Shown here: piece after piece, positions 23,152 to 33,489 of the stretch | Numbering within the stretch: the first letter of the stretch is position 1 | How the letters are laid out: each line of letters begins with the position of its first letter | NCBI GenBank assembly: GCA_916048095.2 | Contig: OU696572.1 | Span: 5,785,362 to 5,849,361, forward strand | DNA from: Sacculina carcini | Taxonomy: Eukaryota > Arthropoda > Thecostraca > Sacculinidae | Length of the DNA: 64,000 nt | Direction: 5' to 3' | The notes under the pieces: generated by a model | Database searches by the model: none | What the model saw: the letters and a program-made list of their open reading frames with translations, nothing else | What the model was told of the DNA's origin: nothing | Translations under genes and position numbers: made by a program

Positions 23152-25015
23152 ATGCAATCAGGATGTTGTGTTAAGCTTGGTAAAAATGCCACAAAAACAT
23201 TTGACATGATAAAAACTGCATATGGAGAGACTTTTATGAGTCATGCAACTGTGTTCCGGTGGCACAAGAAGTTCCAGGACGGCAGAGAGAAAGTGAGGGA
23301 TGAGGACATGGGCGTAAATTTGTGTCGAGGCTCGGGGGGATGATGGTCATGATGCATTAATGTTCAAAGTTGCCTAGTCGATACTCAACTACTAAGAGTC
23401 GATACTCGATACTAACACATACACACACACATGGGGCATCGGGCACACACTACTATCGGACTGAACAGTATCACAGGTGTAAGCACAAGCTTATTTAACG
23501 GAAATAAAAGTGATGACAAACAAACTTAATGATTTTACCATATGTTGCATATAATCAACACACATTGAGCAAAAACACATAGTGACATATAGAAACATAT
23601 AGAAAACAAGAGCAACAGATAAGACATTTTATCACATTATAGCATGCTATTACGACACGTCTATGATATCTACATGATGTATGTCTACGTCTATGATGTA
23701 TGATAATGATATGTACGATACGTACATAGCATTATCATAGATATTGATGATGAATATCTGTCTATTTACCAAGAGCCAAACAGAGAGATCCGCTGCGCAG
23801 ACCTTCTGACAAATTCTCTAACTAGCACATTTATATCAACTGAATCGAGAATATCCTTGTGTATATGAGCAAGAGCAATGTGGTGCAGACATGTTTGCGA
23901 TATTGTGCTTCTCAGCCATGTTTTGAGTCTACAGAGGGCAGAAAAACTTCTTTCTGACTCACAACTTGTTACAAGACAGACAAGAAGCAGCTTCAACAAT
24001 GTCCGCATCTCAGAAAACATAGCTCTAGAAGCCGTCTCCATCGCTCGATAGGCATATTGAGCAGAACCAACAGACATAGCTTTTGTGGTGCCGACAAACA
24101 TTGGAAGCTGACGCTTCAGTCGTTCGAGATTGATTTCCGGGTAATGAGATGCAACGGCTTCATTTACCGTTCCTGTGGTGATCATTTTTTCCCACATCCC
24201 TCCTCATCATGAGGAGAGATGTGGGAGGAAGAGGGATGTCAGGACGCCGGATCTTGTGGACAAAATTCGCAAGTTTTTGGATGAGGACCGTCGTGTATCT
24301 CTTCTTACAGTTGCTGCACAATTTGGAGTTGGTGAGGCGACTGCACACAGAGTTGTTCATGAAGATCTGAACATGCGTAAAGTGTGTGCGAAGTTTGTTC
24401 CCAGGTTGATCAGTGACGAACAGAAGGAGAGGCGTATTGGTGACAGCAAGGAGATGGCTCAGCTCATTGCCTCTAATCCGAGTGTCATTGACTCTTTGGT
24501 GACCTGTGACGAAAGCATAATTTATTGTTACGATCCAGAGACCAAGAGACAGAGTGCCCAATGGAAGACAGAGCAGGTCCACTGGGAAACCCATGATGAC
24601 CCCGTTCTTTGACATCAAAGGCATCATCTACATCAACTGGGTCCCCCACGGCCAGATGGTCATCAAGGAATACTACGTGAGGGTTCTGAAAGAGTTTAGG
24701 AAGAGATTTCGCCGCAAGAGGCCAGAACTCTTCAACTCTGGCCGGTGACACCTGCACCAGGACAACGCACCCACCCACAAGTTCATCATGGTGACGAGCT
24801 ACCTGACAGAGATGGGCATCAAAACTGTCCCTCACCGTCCCTACAGTCCAGATCTGGCCCCCAGTGATTTCTGGATGTTCCCCAGACTGAAAGAGGAGAT
24901 CAGGGGTCGCCGTTTTGATAATGTAGAAGAGATGAAGAAGGTTGTGACAGAGGCCCTGGACACCTCAACTTTGGAAGACTACCAGCGGGCCTTCAAGAAA
25001 TGGCTGAAACGCTAG
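23152..25015 (+). pseudogene. mariner transposase, broken
   Basis: N-terminal helix-turn-helix part (CCVKLGKNATKTFDMIKTAY, FRWHKKFQDGREKVRDE) ends at 23306; after the insert it resumes at 24216 with RKRDVRTPDLVDKIRKFL and FGVGEATAHRVVHEDLNMRK. Catalytic residues are VTCDESIIYCYDP (first Asp), HQDNAPTHK (second Asp) and YSPDLAPSDFWMF (third), the DD34D arrangement of mariner. Defects: a frameshift near 24570, a TGA at 24746 where Trp (SGRWHLHQDN) is expected, and the insertion. It cuts and pastes mariner DNA at TA sites. This copy cannot make an active enzyme. Confidence 0.92.
23307..24208 (-). mobile_element. hAT-derived insert inside the mariner
   Basis: 902 bp with ATGAGGA on both sides (23300-23306 and 24209-24215; the eighth base differs, G/C). 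On the minus strand (24197-23766) it encodes a hAT transposase C-terminus: ERLKRQLPMFVGTTKAMSVG and the dimerisation block VCLVTSCESERSFSALCRLK, then LRSTISQTCLHHIALAHIHK. Removing it restores the mariner frame (VRDE|ERCGRKRDV), so the junction is exact. It is only the 3' part of a transposase, thus non-autonomous. Confidence 0.85.
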
Positions 25016-25909
25016 AACAAGTGCATTGAATTCGGGGGGTCCTATTTCGAGGGTGACTGAAGTTTCATGCTTCTCTGAAATAAATTACTGTCTCTAATGA
25101 AAAAGTCTCAAAACTTCTGGAATGAACCTCGTATATCTTCCATAGAGCATGTTTTGAAAAAAACATGTTTTTATTAAGAAAACGTTGGTTTAAAAAACAC
25201 TAGACCAGCCAATTAACTTGTCTTGTTCTGCTGACAAACTTTTCCGAGTTTGTACATGAATAAAAATGAATTTAAACCAATTTTATAAATAGCGTGTGTT
25301 TTTCATAAACACGTCGTATCCCTGAACACACTTGCTCATTCAATGACTTTATTTTGTTCTGCCAACAAATTTTCAATATATCGACATCATCACAGCCATT
25401 TTTAAAGAAACTTTGTTTTTCCAATGCAACAACCTAAACCACCGGACCCGGATGCACTTTCAAACAATAGCTTGGGATATTTATTGATAAATATTTTTGA
25501 TCATATACTATTATTAAATTATCTTTGAAATATAACATGTTAAATGGTACAAAACATCAATTAAACTAATTTATATATACTCAAATCCAACATCAGGGGA
25601 CAATTGGGGCTCATCATAAAAAAACAAAAACACATAAAAGACAAAAAAAACATATAAACATGTTTTTGCATCTCTACCTACAATCTCCATGCTCCTTTGA
25701 ATGTACGCCCCTGTGCTTCAAACATCTCTTTCATGACTTGCTCGTTCATATCATCACACAGTCATTGCACGTTTCAAACACAATATTAAACACAATCATA
25801 GGCCAACACAACCTTCCACTTTCAATGCTTCAACACGAATGTATGTGTGCATGCACATGTGCAAGTGATTGGTTATGTATTTGTGTGCTGACTTGTGTGT
25901 GTATTATAG

Positions 25910-26377
25910 CGCCGATCAAACTCACTGTGTACCGGAGGCGATGGCACACGTGAGCGCCGCACACCAGCGCTTTGTGCGCCACTGGAGCTGGCTGGTGCTG
26001 CTTGAAGCGGCGCCGGCAGCTGCAGCCGGCAATGTTGCGCTTAGTCGCCTCTGGACTGTGTCCGCCGAGCGTCGGCACGCGCTTTGTTGGCAAGGTGACT
26101 CTGCCTCTATCAACACCGCTGAAGTAGACTCTGGTGCTAGCGAGGGCTTCACCTTGGCGTCCTGTCGTCTCCTGGATACGCAGGCGATAGCGGTAGCGAA
26201 TGGCGACTGCGGTGCTAGTGGCTGGCTACACCGGTTCAGTCACAGCGGTGGAGCGCGTGTGACCGCTGTGTGTTCGTTGGGCGATCGTGTGGTTGTGAGC
26301 ACAAGTGAGCGTCTGGCTTTAGCCAGCGGCACGGTGTCGCAGTGCTGCCACCAATTCATTACCGTCGCACTAGAAAG
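25910..26377 (+). CDS. DNA2: DNA2 exon b: linker and beta-barrel region
   Basis: 155 open codons between the acceptor TATTATAG and a GC donor. FVRHWSWLVLLEA matches human YFSLWCLMLTLES just after the nuclease domain. VTAVCSLGDRVVVSTSERLA plus LASGTV matches [20 protein letters not shown] plus FALSRGYV; ITVALERGLS (the last part from the next exon) matches VTCLLDRNLS. The central part (about 26000-26250) is variable, as in this linker in other species. The exon ends in phase 2 at GAAAG|GCACGT; ordinary GT donors nearby would either drop ITVALER or be out of phase with 42598. Neighbouring introns are 13.7 and 16.2 kb. Confidence 0.85.
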
Positions 26378-26789
26378 GCACGTCTGTCTCCTTGTTGTGC
26401 TTGTTGTTTTATATTTCGAAAACCAATAGGCTAATTGCCCCAATTACAGGTTGGAGTACACACATATCCCAAAGTAAGAACACATTTAAATTGGGTCACT
26501 CATACTTTCGCATACAGTTATATGGCCAGAACTACATTCACACATACACACACACATACATACACAAGTATTTTCACATACACAAGTACTAGGGTGACAC
26601 TTCTACGAAATAATGAATTTTAATGAATGTGGGTGGAGTTATGGTTCCATCTGCTCCATAAACACTGCGTGTGATATTTTTTCTAAAATATTCATTTTTA
26701 GAACTAGCTCAAAACATTCATTTCCGCGATTTGTGTAATTCGTATTTGCTCTTCAAATGTAACTTTATTTGATAGTTAAGCAATCATAA
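26378..26789. other. unassigned intron sequence
   Basis: Start of the GC-AG intron. Contains a short (CA)/(CATA) patch near 26540-26585; no gene or transposon end recognised before the target duplication at 26790. Confidence 0.5.
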
Positions 26790-27606
26790 GTTATTACTAG
26801 GGCTGTCAAAAGTTAATAAAGTTACTTTTTCAGCTAATGGTCACTTTTTCATATGCTACCTTAAACACCATGCACAACTTGTGTATGCTAATTCCAAAAA
26901 GTTATTAGGCTACCAAGAGTTACCTTTTCATCGTTAGGTTACTTTTTTGCATTTATGTTACTTTTCCATTGTATGGTTAATGTTGTCATATTTTTGTTAT
27001 TTTGTTACTAGATCACAGGTTTTGGTAACTTTTTCCAGGCATATAAAGCGTATAAATTAGAATAGTAAGGGAAATTGGATCGTATATAATCTCTGAAGAT
27101 GAAAACATGCCATTTGTTTGGTTGTCAAAATTGTACATTGGCTTGCTGGCACATGTATATTGCTTACTAAGCTTACATTTGTTTGCTATTTATCCCTGCG
27201 GTCAGGGTATAAGAATACTGCCGTAGTACCCACTGCGTGTCGTAAGAGGCGACTAAAAGCGGACCCCTCTGCTTCTTCCCTCCCTGTACTGCCACACCAA
27301 GGGGAGAGCGATGGATCTACTACCGTTTTTGCCAAAGAACCATTTTGGCCAAACGCTCAGCGGACGAAATACGATGCGATGAATGTCGACGTTGGCCTAA
27401 ATGGTATATGTGAGTGCATCTGACAGTGGCGTATCTAGTGACTGAAAGTTAAGCGAGTGCCCATCTTGGCCAATCTTTCCTGTATGTAGTTTTTATGTAG
27501 TTCAGTAGCTTTCAATTTTTTGAACGATTAAACGTAACATTCGAAGACGTATTGGCCTTATCGTGTATTTGCATTGGCAAATTTCGCACGTTTTTATGGG
27601 TCCCTA

Positions 27607-27692
27607 ACCTAACCTAACCAAACCTAACCTAACCTAACCTAACCTAACCTAACCTAACCAAACCTAAAATAACCTAACCAAACCTAACCTAA
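27607..27692. repeat. (AACCT)n array
   Basis: About 80 bp of CCTAA units with occasional CCAAA variants. The unit equals the TTAGG telomere repeat of arthropods. It lies within a transposon loop, so it is interstitial. Confidence 0.9.
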
Positions 27693-28130
27693 CGATTTGT
27701 TTCAGCGTTCAAAACTTTCAAAACCACTGAACTACATTCAGAGTATGCTGAGTAATGATTGGCCAAGATGGTCACTCGCTTAACTTTCACTTACTAGATA
27801 CGCCACTGTCATATGCACTCACAACATGTACCATTTTAGCCAATGTCGATATTCATCGCATGGTATTTCGGATATAGACCTGTTAGCGCCAGTGTCATTT
27901 TGAGGCATAATTCTCATACTCTCTCTTTACCGCCCTAGTCCGGAAGGCAGCACAGGCACACAAAAGTTTAACTAGTGTTGGAGCTAAAATTTGAAATTCG
28001 AGACAAACTCCTACAGACGATGCTGAAACTTGGCGTTGCATTGGCATGGATTATAAGAATCGACACTCAAGTCAGAATTCGAGAGATGGGAATAATAAAT
28101 GTCAATAAATATGAACATGCTGGTCTTGTC

Positions 28131-28196
28131 ACCTAACCTAACCTAACCTAACCAAACCTAAGCAACCCACCTAACCTAACCTTACCAAACCTAACC
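28131..28196. repeat. second (AACCT)n array
   Basis: About 65 bp of degenerate AACCT units in the same nested element. Single units also occur near 56640-56690. Confidence 0.8.
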
Positions 28197-29091
28197 TACG
28201 TTAACCGCGAGGAAAGGCTTATTATCACAGGCTCTGCTTAGAGCATTTACCGCGCTCTCGTTTTATGTCTCAAACGGCCAGTTTCAGCGCCCTCTAGCGG
28301 ATTGTCTCAAACGGACATTATTAGCTCCGGTATGGTTTTGGCGCGCCCATGGCACGGGACGGATTATGTAGAGGTTGACAGCGCCCGTGAAGTCGGTCTC
28401 TAAGTGTCACGGCACCAAAGTGGGTAGTCTCCCGTATTTCGACCGCTGAGCGTTGGCCAAAATGGTTCGTTGGCTAAAACGGTCGTAACCCCAGAGCGAT
28501 AATCCAGCAGGGTTAGCACCCCTCTTGGATTAATGCAGCTGTCTTCTGTCCTATCCCTTTACCCGTAACAAAACTTATTAAGCTACTAACTTATTAAGCT
28601 TATTAATCTTAAAACACTATGTATTGCCAACTTGTATTGTCCAACAACATATTGGCGCAAAGAAGCAATGTGTGAATCACGTGATAACTCGACAGAGGTA
28701 CCTGTCATATGAAATAATTGCAGTACCTGTCAAAAAATAGTGCAGCTCATAAATTCAATTGTCTTGTTGAATATAAATTAATGCATTAGCATTGTTTTTC
28801 GCCTGTATTTGGATGCTTTTTGGTGTTTTGTTGTAGAAATTCCGCCAAAACCTAAGAGGAGAAAATAGCTTTGTGGGCATTAATAATAATTTTACCATTG
28901 CGAAGGAGCACAGGTATATTTTTATGTTACTTTTTAGGTTACTTTTTCCTGATAATAAGGTCTCTTTTTTCTAATTTTTAGGTTACTTTTTTGATAGCGC
29001 TAGTTATTACGGTTATGCATCATGGTTGCATTTGATTTCGTTGTTATTCATTTTTCTTTATACTTGCAAACTACAAAATTGCATCCATAAG

Positions 29092-29995
29092 TACTCCAGG
29101 GTAGGGTTCATAGGGTTCTGTATTAGGTCCTACTCTCTTCTTGATATATATAAATGATATCTTCAGTGTGGCAAAAAATTGTAAAATAATAGTATTCGCT
29201 GACGATACAAATTTGTTTTTCAAGGACAAATGTGCCAATAATTTGTACGGAAAAATCAATTCAGAAGTAGCAAGCATACACAATTGGTTCATCTCCAACA
29301 AACTCACAGTGAACATTGCAAAATCCTGTCATGTATTATTCAATAGAAGGGCTCGCTGTCAAGTCGGTACCGTAAAATTAGGGAGCTCAGTCATCGAGAA
29401 GAGTGAAAAAAAATTTCTAGGAGTCATCCTTGACAGCTCTCTGAACTGGAAAGAACAAATACATAAAGTGTCTTCCAATCTGAGCAAAATTAATTTTATA
29501 TTGAGTAAAACTAGGAATATATTCGATAAAAAAATAAATATACAGTTATACAACACGCTGTTTAAACCACATATGCAATACTGTTGCGAAACATGGGGAA
29601 ATACGTTCACAACAAACTTGGAACCAATAAGAATCGCCCAAAGAAGAGCATTGAGAATAATAATGAATAAACACTTACATGAGCGTTCTACTCCATTGTT
29701 CAAACAACTGAACATTATGAAATTTGACGACCTGATCAAATACAATACTTTAATGAAAATGTTCAATGCATTCAAAACTCGTCTTCCGAAGAATATACAA
29801 AATAACTTCGAAGTAAATCCCAGGCATGTGGACAAATTTGCGGTTCCTTTTGCACGCACAAAAACAAGAGACCTGACACTTTTTCATCAAGGAATCCGAC
29901 TTTGGAACCAATTAGCAAGTCCAATCAAAATGTCCCAATCGATGTCAGCTTTCAAGAAAATAGTAAGAACACAATATATTCAAACTTATTATTGA
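29092..29995 (+). pseudogene. LINE reverse transcriptase, 5'-truncated
   Basis: Begins inside RT motif B (GSVLGPTLFLIYINDIFSV) and runs open from 29141 to 29995: IIVFADDTNLFFKDK (catalytic FADD), KLTVNIAKSCHVLFNR, KKFLGVILDSSLNWKEQIHK, and a C-terminal region ending IRLWNQLASPIKM, AFKKIVRTQY. No RNase H. It resembles Jockey/CR1-group C-termini and is distinct from families A-D. 5' truncation at about 29092 is typical of LINE insertion. A 3' UTR may reach about 30160. Only the start is damaged (a stop near 29104). Confidence 0.82.
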
Positions 29996-30160
29996 TACAC
30001 ATGTCGCTTATGCGTATGGGAACATCTTAACTGTGTGGCATGATGAAAAAGCTTTCATTTTTATTATTAGTTGTATATGTTATATATGTTAATGTATATT
30101 GTATGTTGAAAAAGGGCACTACAAGCCTCCAGGCTTCTTATGCCCAGCCATCCTACATTG

Positions 30161-30984
30161 CAAATTATCAGGTATTTTGTGAGTGAATGTTTGTGTTATG
30201 TTGGGTTTGGCAAATATATGATGATGATGATTTGGCTTGCAGGCACTGTATATACGAAGATTGTGTGGAAAAGCATTTGAAGTATGCGTAGGTTCTTTCA
30301 CTGATCCTGACATCTTGGTTTTCGAACGATTTTCTGCAAAATAGTAGACGATTGTCCAATACATATTACACCAGTAGAAACAGTGGATATGCACTGTTAA
30401 TCAATTTGTGAGGTGATCTAATTGTGGATATGAATGCACGCACACGCGCGGTTTTGCAGTGTTTTCTTGTTTTTTGGGAGTGACAGAGTTAATTGTTTGT
30501 TCGTAAATGGGGCCGGTTGTCTGAGTCGGAATTGCGTGATTTCGCTCCCGCGTGATTTTGCTTACGAAAGTGCTAGGATTCGGCCGCTAGCACGTTACGA
30601 TTTTTTGTTATTTTTCAATTCGTGTGAAGGGGGTAGGAAAAAAAACAGCTGTAGCAGTCCAAGGGGGGTGCCAACTCTGCTGAATTATCGCTCCGCCTTG
30701 GACATGACAGTACAGGGAGGGAACAAGCCGAGGGACCGCTTTTAGTCGCCTCTTACTACACGCAGCGGATACGGCGGCAGTATTTTTATCTCCAACCACA
30801 GGGGGTGCGAGTTGTGAAGATTGAACCGTTTATATTTATAATGTTCCGCCAATCAATGTTTTGCTAGAGCGCTAATTATTGATTTTTACCGTAACTTAAG
30901 TGCTGTTATTTCCTTCGCACCCGCCGCTGACTGAGCATAATCAACGTTTTAATAATTTTTTACGAGCATACTTCTTTTATACTC
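30161..30984. other. unassigned; contains a conserved AGTCGCCTCTTA module
   Basis: No gene supported. The segment 30640-30800 carries two blocks also seen, split by the nested element, at 27200-27305 and 28493-28560 (inverted). It includes the motif read on the minus strand as GTAAGAGGCGACTAAAAGCG. Confidence 0.5.
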
Positions 30985-32275
30985 GTCATGCCCGATGTGC
31001 CGCTTTCAGAAGTGCCTGAATTCTGGCATGCAACGCGGCACAGACGAGTGCCAGCTGAACGACGAATCAGGATATGAGGCTCAACCAGTAAGAATCAACA
31101 GCGTATGTCAGAAGGTGCTGAATGTGACGTTTGCCGAATGCATAACTCTTGCAAAACCACATTTGACACACTGACGTACATTTGACATGTACGTCCTGCC
31201 AGAAATCATTTCACCGCAAGTGCGTCCGTCTCACTCGAAACCACGCGCAAAACATTAAGGATTCTGATCATGACGGAGTGCAGGTAATATGGCAGATACA
31301 CTGGACTACCTCAAGCGGCTGGTACCCATTCAGCGCCGCATCCCGCATCCCGCGATTTGCGAGATGGCGGATCGCAGAAAATCCAACAGAGCGGATTGAC
31401 GCCGCGTTATGTGAGAAAACTGGGGCTGCATGTTGGAAGCTTTGATCGCTTGTATTTTGCGAGCTTCGGTCACAGGAAAACGTCCAAAGTCTGCCTAACG
31501 TCACTATCCAGCAAATGTGCCGCGGTTTGCCCGAGAAAAGGTTGACTCGTCCCTATTTAACGGATGAAGGTGACACTCTCGCCAGTCAGATACGCTGCAA
31601 GTGAACCGACGGAGATGTATGCAGCTCTGCGACTGTTGACTTCCAACGACACCGTGGCAGCCGCCACTCTGGAAGTGGTCGAGGGAAAATCATTCTCCAT
31701 CGCAGCATGAGGATAATCCCACAGTGCAGATTGACTCAATGGAGCCAGTGGAACTCCCAATTGACGCGACTACCAGTGTGTGCTTAACGCCATCATGACG
31801 CTGCCCCGGGTTCGTCAGCGGGCATAGACGGTGTTCGTACCTTACACCTCTTTCAACTGGCATCATTTCAAATTGCAGAGGCTGGACGGGGCCTGTTGAA
31901 CGCACTTGTACGACTGTGCTAGACTGGCTTTGCTGGAGGACTTCCCGAGGCTGCACTCGATACCTTTTACTGAGCCGACCAATTTGACATTGGAAATAAA
32001 GATGGATGACTGTGACCGATCGCCATCGGTAGTACTTTACGCCGTATATCGTGCAAAATTATGGCGCACCACCAAAGTAGATTACCTCAATCCCGTTCAT
32101 CTGGGAGTCGACACCGAAGTTGACTGAGTAGGGGCTGTTCATGTGGTTCGCAGGGTCTCTACTCGCAGGGTTTTTGGGCGCTTCCGGTACATGGGGCCAC
32201 CTTAGCGTGGTAATATTGCTTACACTCTTCCCATGTTACTGGATTTGCCTGTAATTAATAATAATAATAACCAAT
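30985..32275 (+). pseudogene. LINE-C relic: ORF1 piece and 3' end
   Basis: A degraded copy. At about 31120-31230 a PHD-like stretch is visible (ECDVCR, then CTSCQKSFHRKCVRLT) like the ORF1 fingers of families A and B. At 31906-32127 an open piece has no clear motif. The 3' end (about 32165-32270) contains GGGCGCTTCCGGTACATGGG and ends in TAATTAATAATAATAATAA; the same end, inverted, closes the copy at 55.3 kb. Most of the endonuclease and RT is missing or unreadable. Confidence 0.6.
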
Positions 32276-32283
32276 AAAGGTGT

Positions 32284-33460
32284 AATAGTGAAGGTGGACA
32301 TGAGGCACGATTTTAATTCGCTGAATCGGGATGATCTTTTAAGGAGGTAGCCGCAATATACCCATCAGTTCTTGCGCTTCTATGGCAGACTTATGGAAGA
32401 CTTACTCCCCTGCAAATTGGTGACGAATCTGGTGACGACGCGGCGTCCATCAAGATGATCCACTCGAGTCCATCTTATTTGCACTCACCATACAGTCAAT
32501 CATCACCACAAACAAGTGAGCTCTTAACATTAGGTTTTTGGATGACGGTACCATTGGTAGACCTGAGACATACGTCATGAGCGACCTCATTGCACTTACG
32601 TATAAATCCGCTCATATGGGATTAACTATTAACATCGAAAAAGGTGAAAAAATCAAATTGAACAATACCGCCGAAGTCGTCGCGCCGTCTAAGAACAAAA
32701 ATAACCATGAAATCGCATTCACCGGTTACACCAGCTCCACGGAGCTGCCAAATGAATCACAACTAAAAGCCACCAACTTGAGCCACATGACAATTCTGGT
32801 CGCACATTCACACTCAGACGGCCTGCGAGATGTCATCCAATCAGCGCGGGGCACCACACCGCTGCTTGCCACGAGAACGAGGAAACTCGACCGTCATGTC
32901 GGCCTTTCTTGGTAGGCATGTGACGGTGCCTCATAAGCCTCATGCCGATACATAAGCATCAGGATATATTGGTCGAAATAGATGGTATTGCGCGGCACGC
33001 ACTGGAAGAGATCGCAAACGTCCACATGACTAACACAAGCTGGATTCAATACTCTCTTCCGGTACGTCTTGGAGGACTTGGCGTCAGAAAATCCTCGGAC
33101 GTGGCCGAGCCGGCTTTCAGAGTGGCATCGGAAAAGATTGTCGCGAAGGATTTGCCTCGAAGGAGACAGCGATACCATTTACACAGATATAAGGATTTAT
33201 ATGACAGACGATGCGGTGGCGTTCCCATGGACGGCAATACCTCACAAAAAGCTCTGGATGAATCCGTGTCACGGTCACCATCAATTGCGCAATAACCACA
33301 GGTTTTCAATAACTCCTTTAGTATTTGAATGCACTGGCCTACACTTTCATTACCAATTTGTCTTTGGGCGGCCAATTGATGCCTTGCAAATACTACACCT
33401 TTCAGTTTCACATAGAGCGACTGAAGTGAGGAAATCGTGGACGAATAACTAGGGCATTCA
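32284..33460 (+). pseudogene. RLE-type LINE RT domain (fragment 3)
   Basis: RT of the same class as fragments 1 and 2. Readable blocks in several frames: VKVDMRHDFNSLNRDDLLR (first catalytic Asp region, near 32290), RFLDDGTIGRPETYVMSDL (the F/YLDD box, near 32530), HMGLTINIEKGE, and WIQYSLPVRLGGLGVRKSSD near 33040, which resembles the RT-to-linker region of such proteins. It stops near 33300-33460, before the endonuclease. Multiple frameshifts. It follows LINE-C without a visible gap. Confidence 0.72.
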
Positions 33461-33489
33461 TCAATATATGTCTATATTTTTGGACTGAA

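Larger units (their letters stand above)
22947..25131 (+). mobile_element. mariner transposon with TIRs and TA duplication, interrupted
   Basis: Terminal inverted repeats start CGAGGTCGACTCCAGAAGTT on the left (22947) and, reversed, CGAGGTTCATTCCAGAAGTT on the right (ending 25131), each continuing TTGAGACT. TA lies on both outer sides (22945-22946, 25132-25133). Minus the 902-bp insert and its target duplication the element is about 1276 bp, the normal mariner length. Both ends are recognisable, so it was a complete copy. Confidence 0.92.
22435..25527 (+). repeat. repeat R1, copy 2 (holds a mariner)
   Basis: Inverted relative to copy 1 at 9424-10320. Homology runs from about 22435 to the mariner's left TA and resumes after its right TA, ending near 25527 in TTAAATTATCT. 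Without the mariner it would be about 0.9 kb, like copy 1, which provides the empty-site sequence. Confidence 0.8.
27313..28492. mobile_element. nested TIR element carrying AACCT arrays and a foldback
   Basis: Target duplication AGAGCGAT at 27305-27312 and 28493-28500. Terminal repeats of about 50 bp contain CCGTTTTTGCCAAAGAACC on the left and its near inverse at 28457-28482, then CATTTTGGCCAAACGCTCAG. Inside, 27360-27545 is repeated in inverted order at about 27700-27873, a long hairpin whose loop holds an AACCT array. No transposase is visible. The 8-bp duplication would fit hAT, but the family is not identified. Confidence 0.82.
26798..29002. mobile_element. non-autonomous hAT-like element (8-bp duplication)
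   Basis: GTTATTAC flanks it at 26790-26797 and 29003-29010. Terminal repeats TAGGGCTGTCAAAA on the left and, reversed, TAGCGCTATCAAAA on the right differ at two positions. An 8-bp duplication with TAG-GGNTG-like ends is typical of hAT elements. Repeated GTTACTTTT motifs lie near both ends (26820-26960, 28920-29000), as subterminal transposase sites often do. It has no transposase. It includes a nested element at 27313-28492. Confidence 0.85.

Noticed and set aside
26330..26345. A GT donor (GCA|GTGCTG) as the end of DNA2 exon b
   Set aside because: It is in phase with the next exon but would delete ITVALER, which aligns with conserved human residues. The GC donor keeps them. Alternative use is not excluded.
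30986..31060. A frame reading CPMCRFQKCLNSGMQRGT, like the second zinc finger of a nuclear receptor
   Set aside because: No first finger, no ligand domain, and the similarity ends after Met-Gln-Arg. Another frame of the same bases starts a plausible LINE-C ORF1 that leads to its PHD finger. Probably coincidence.
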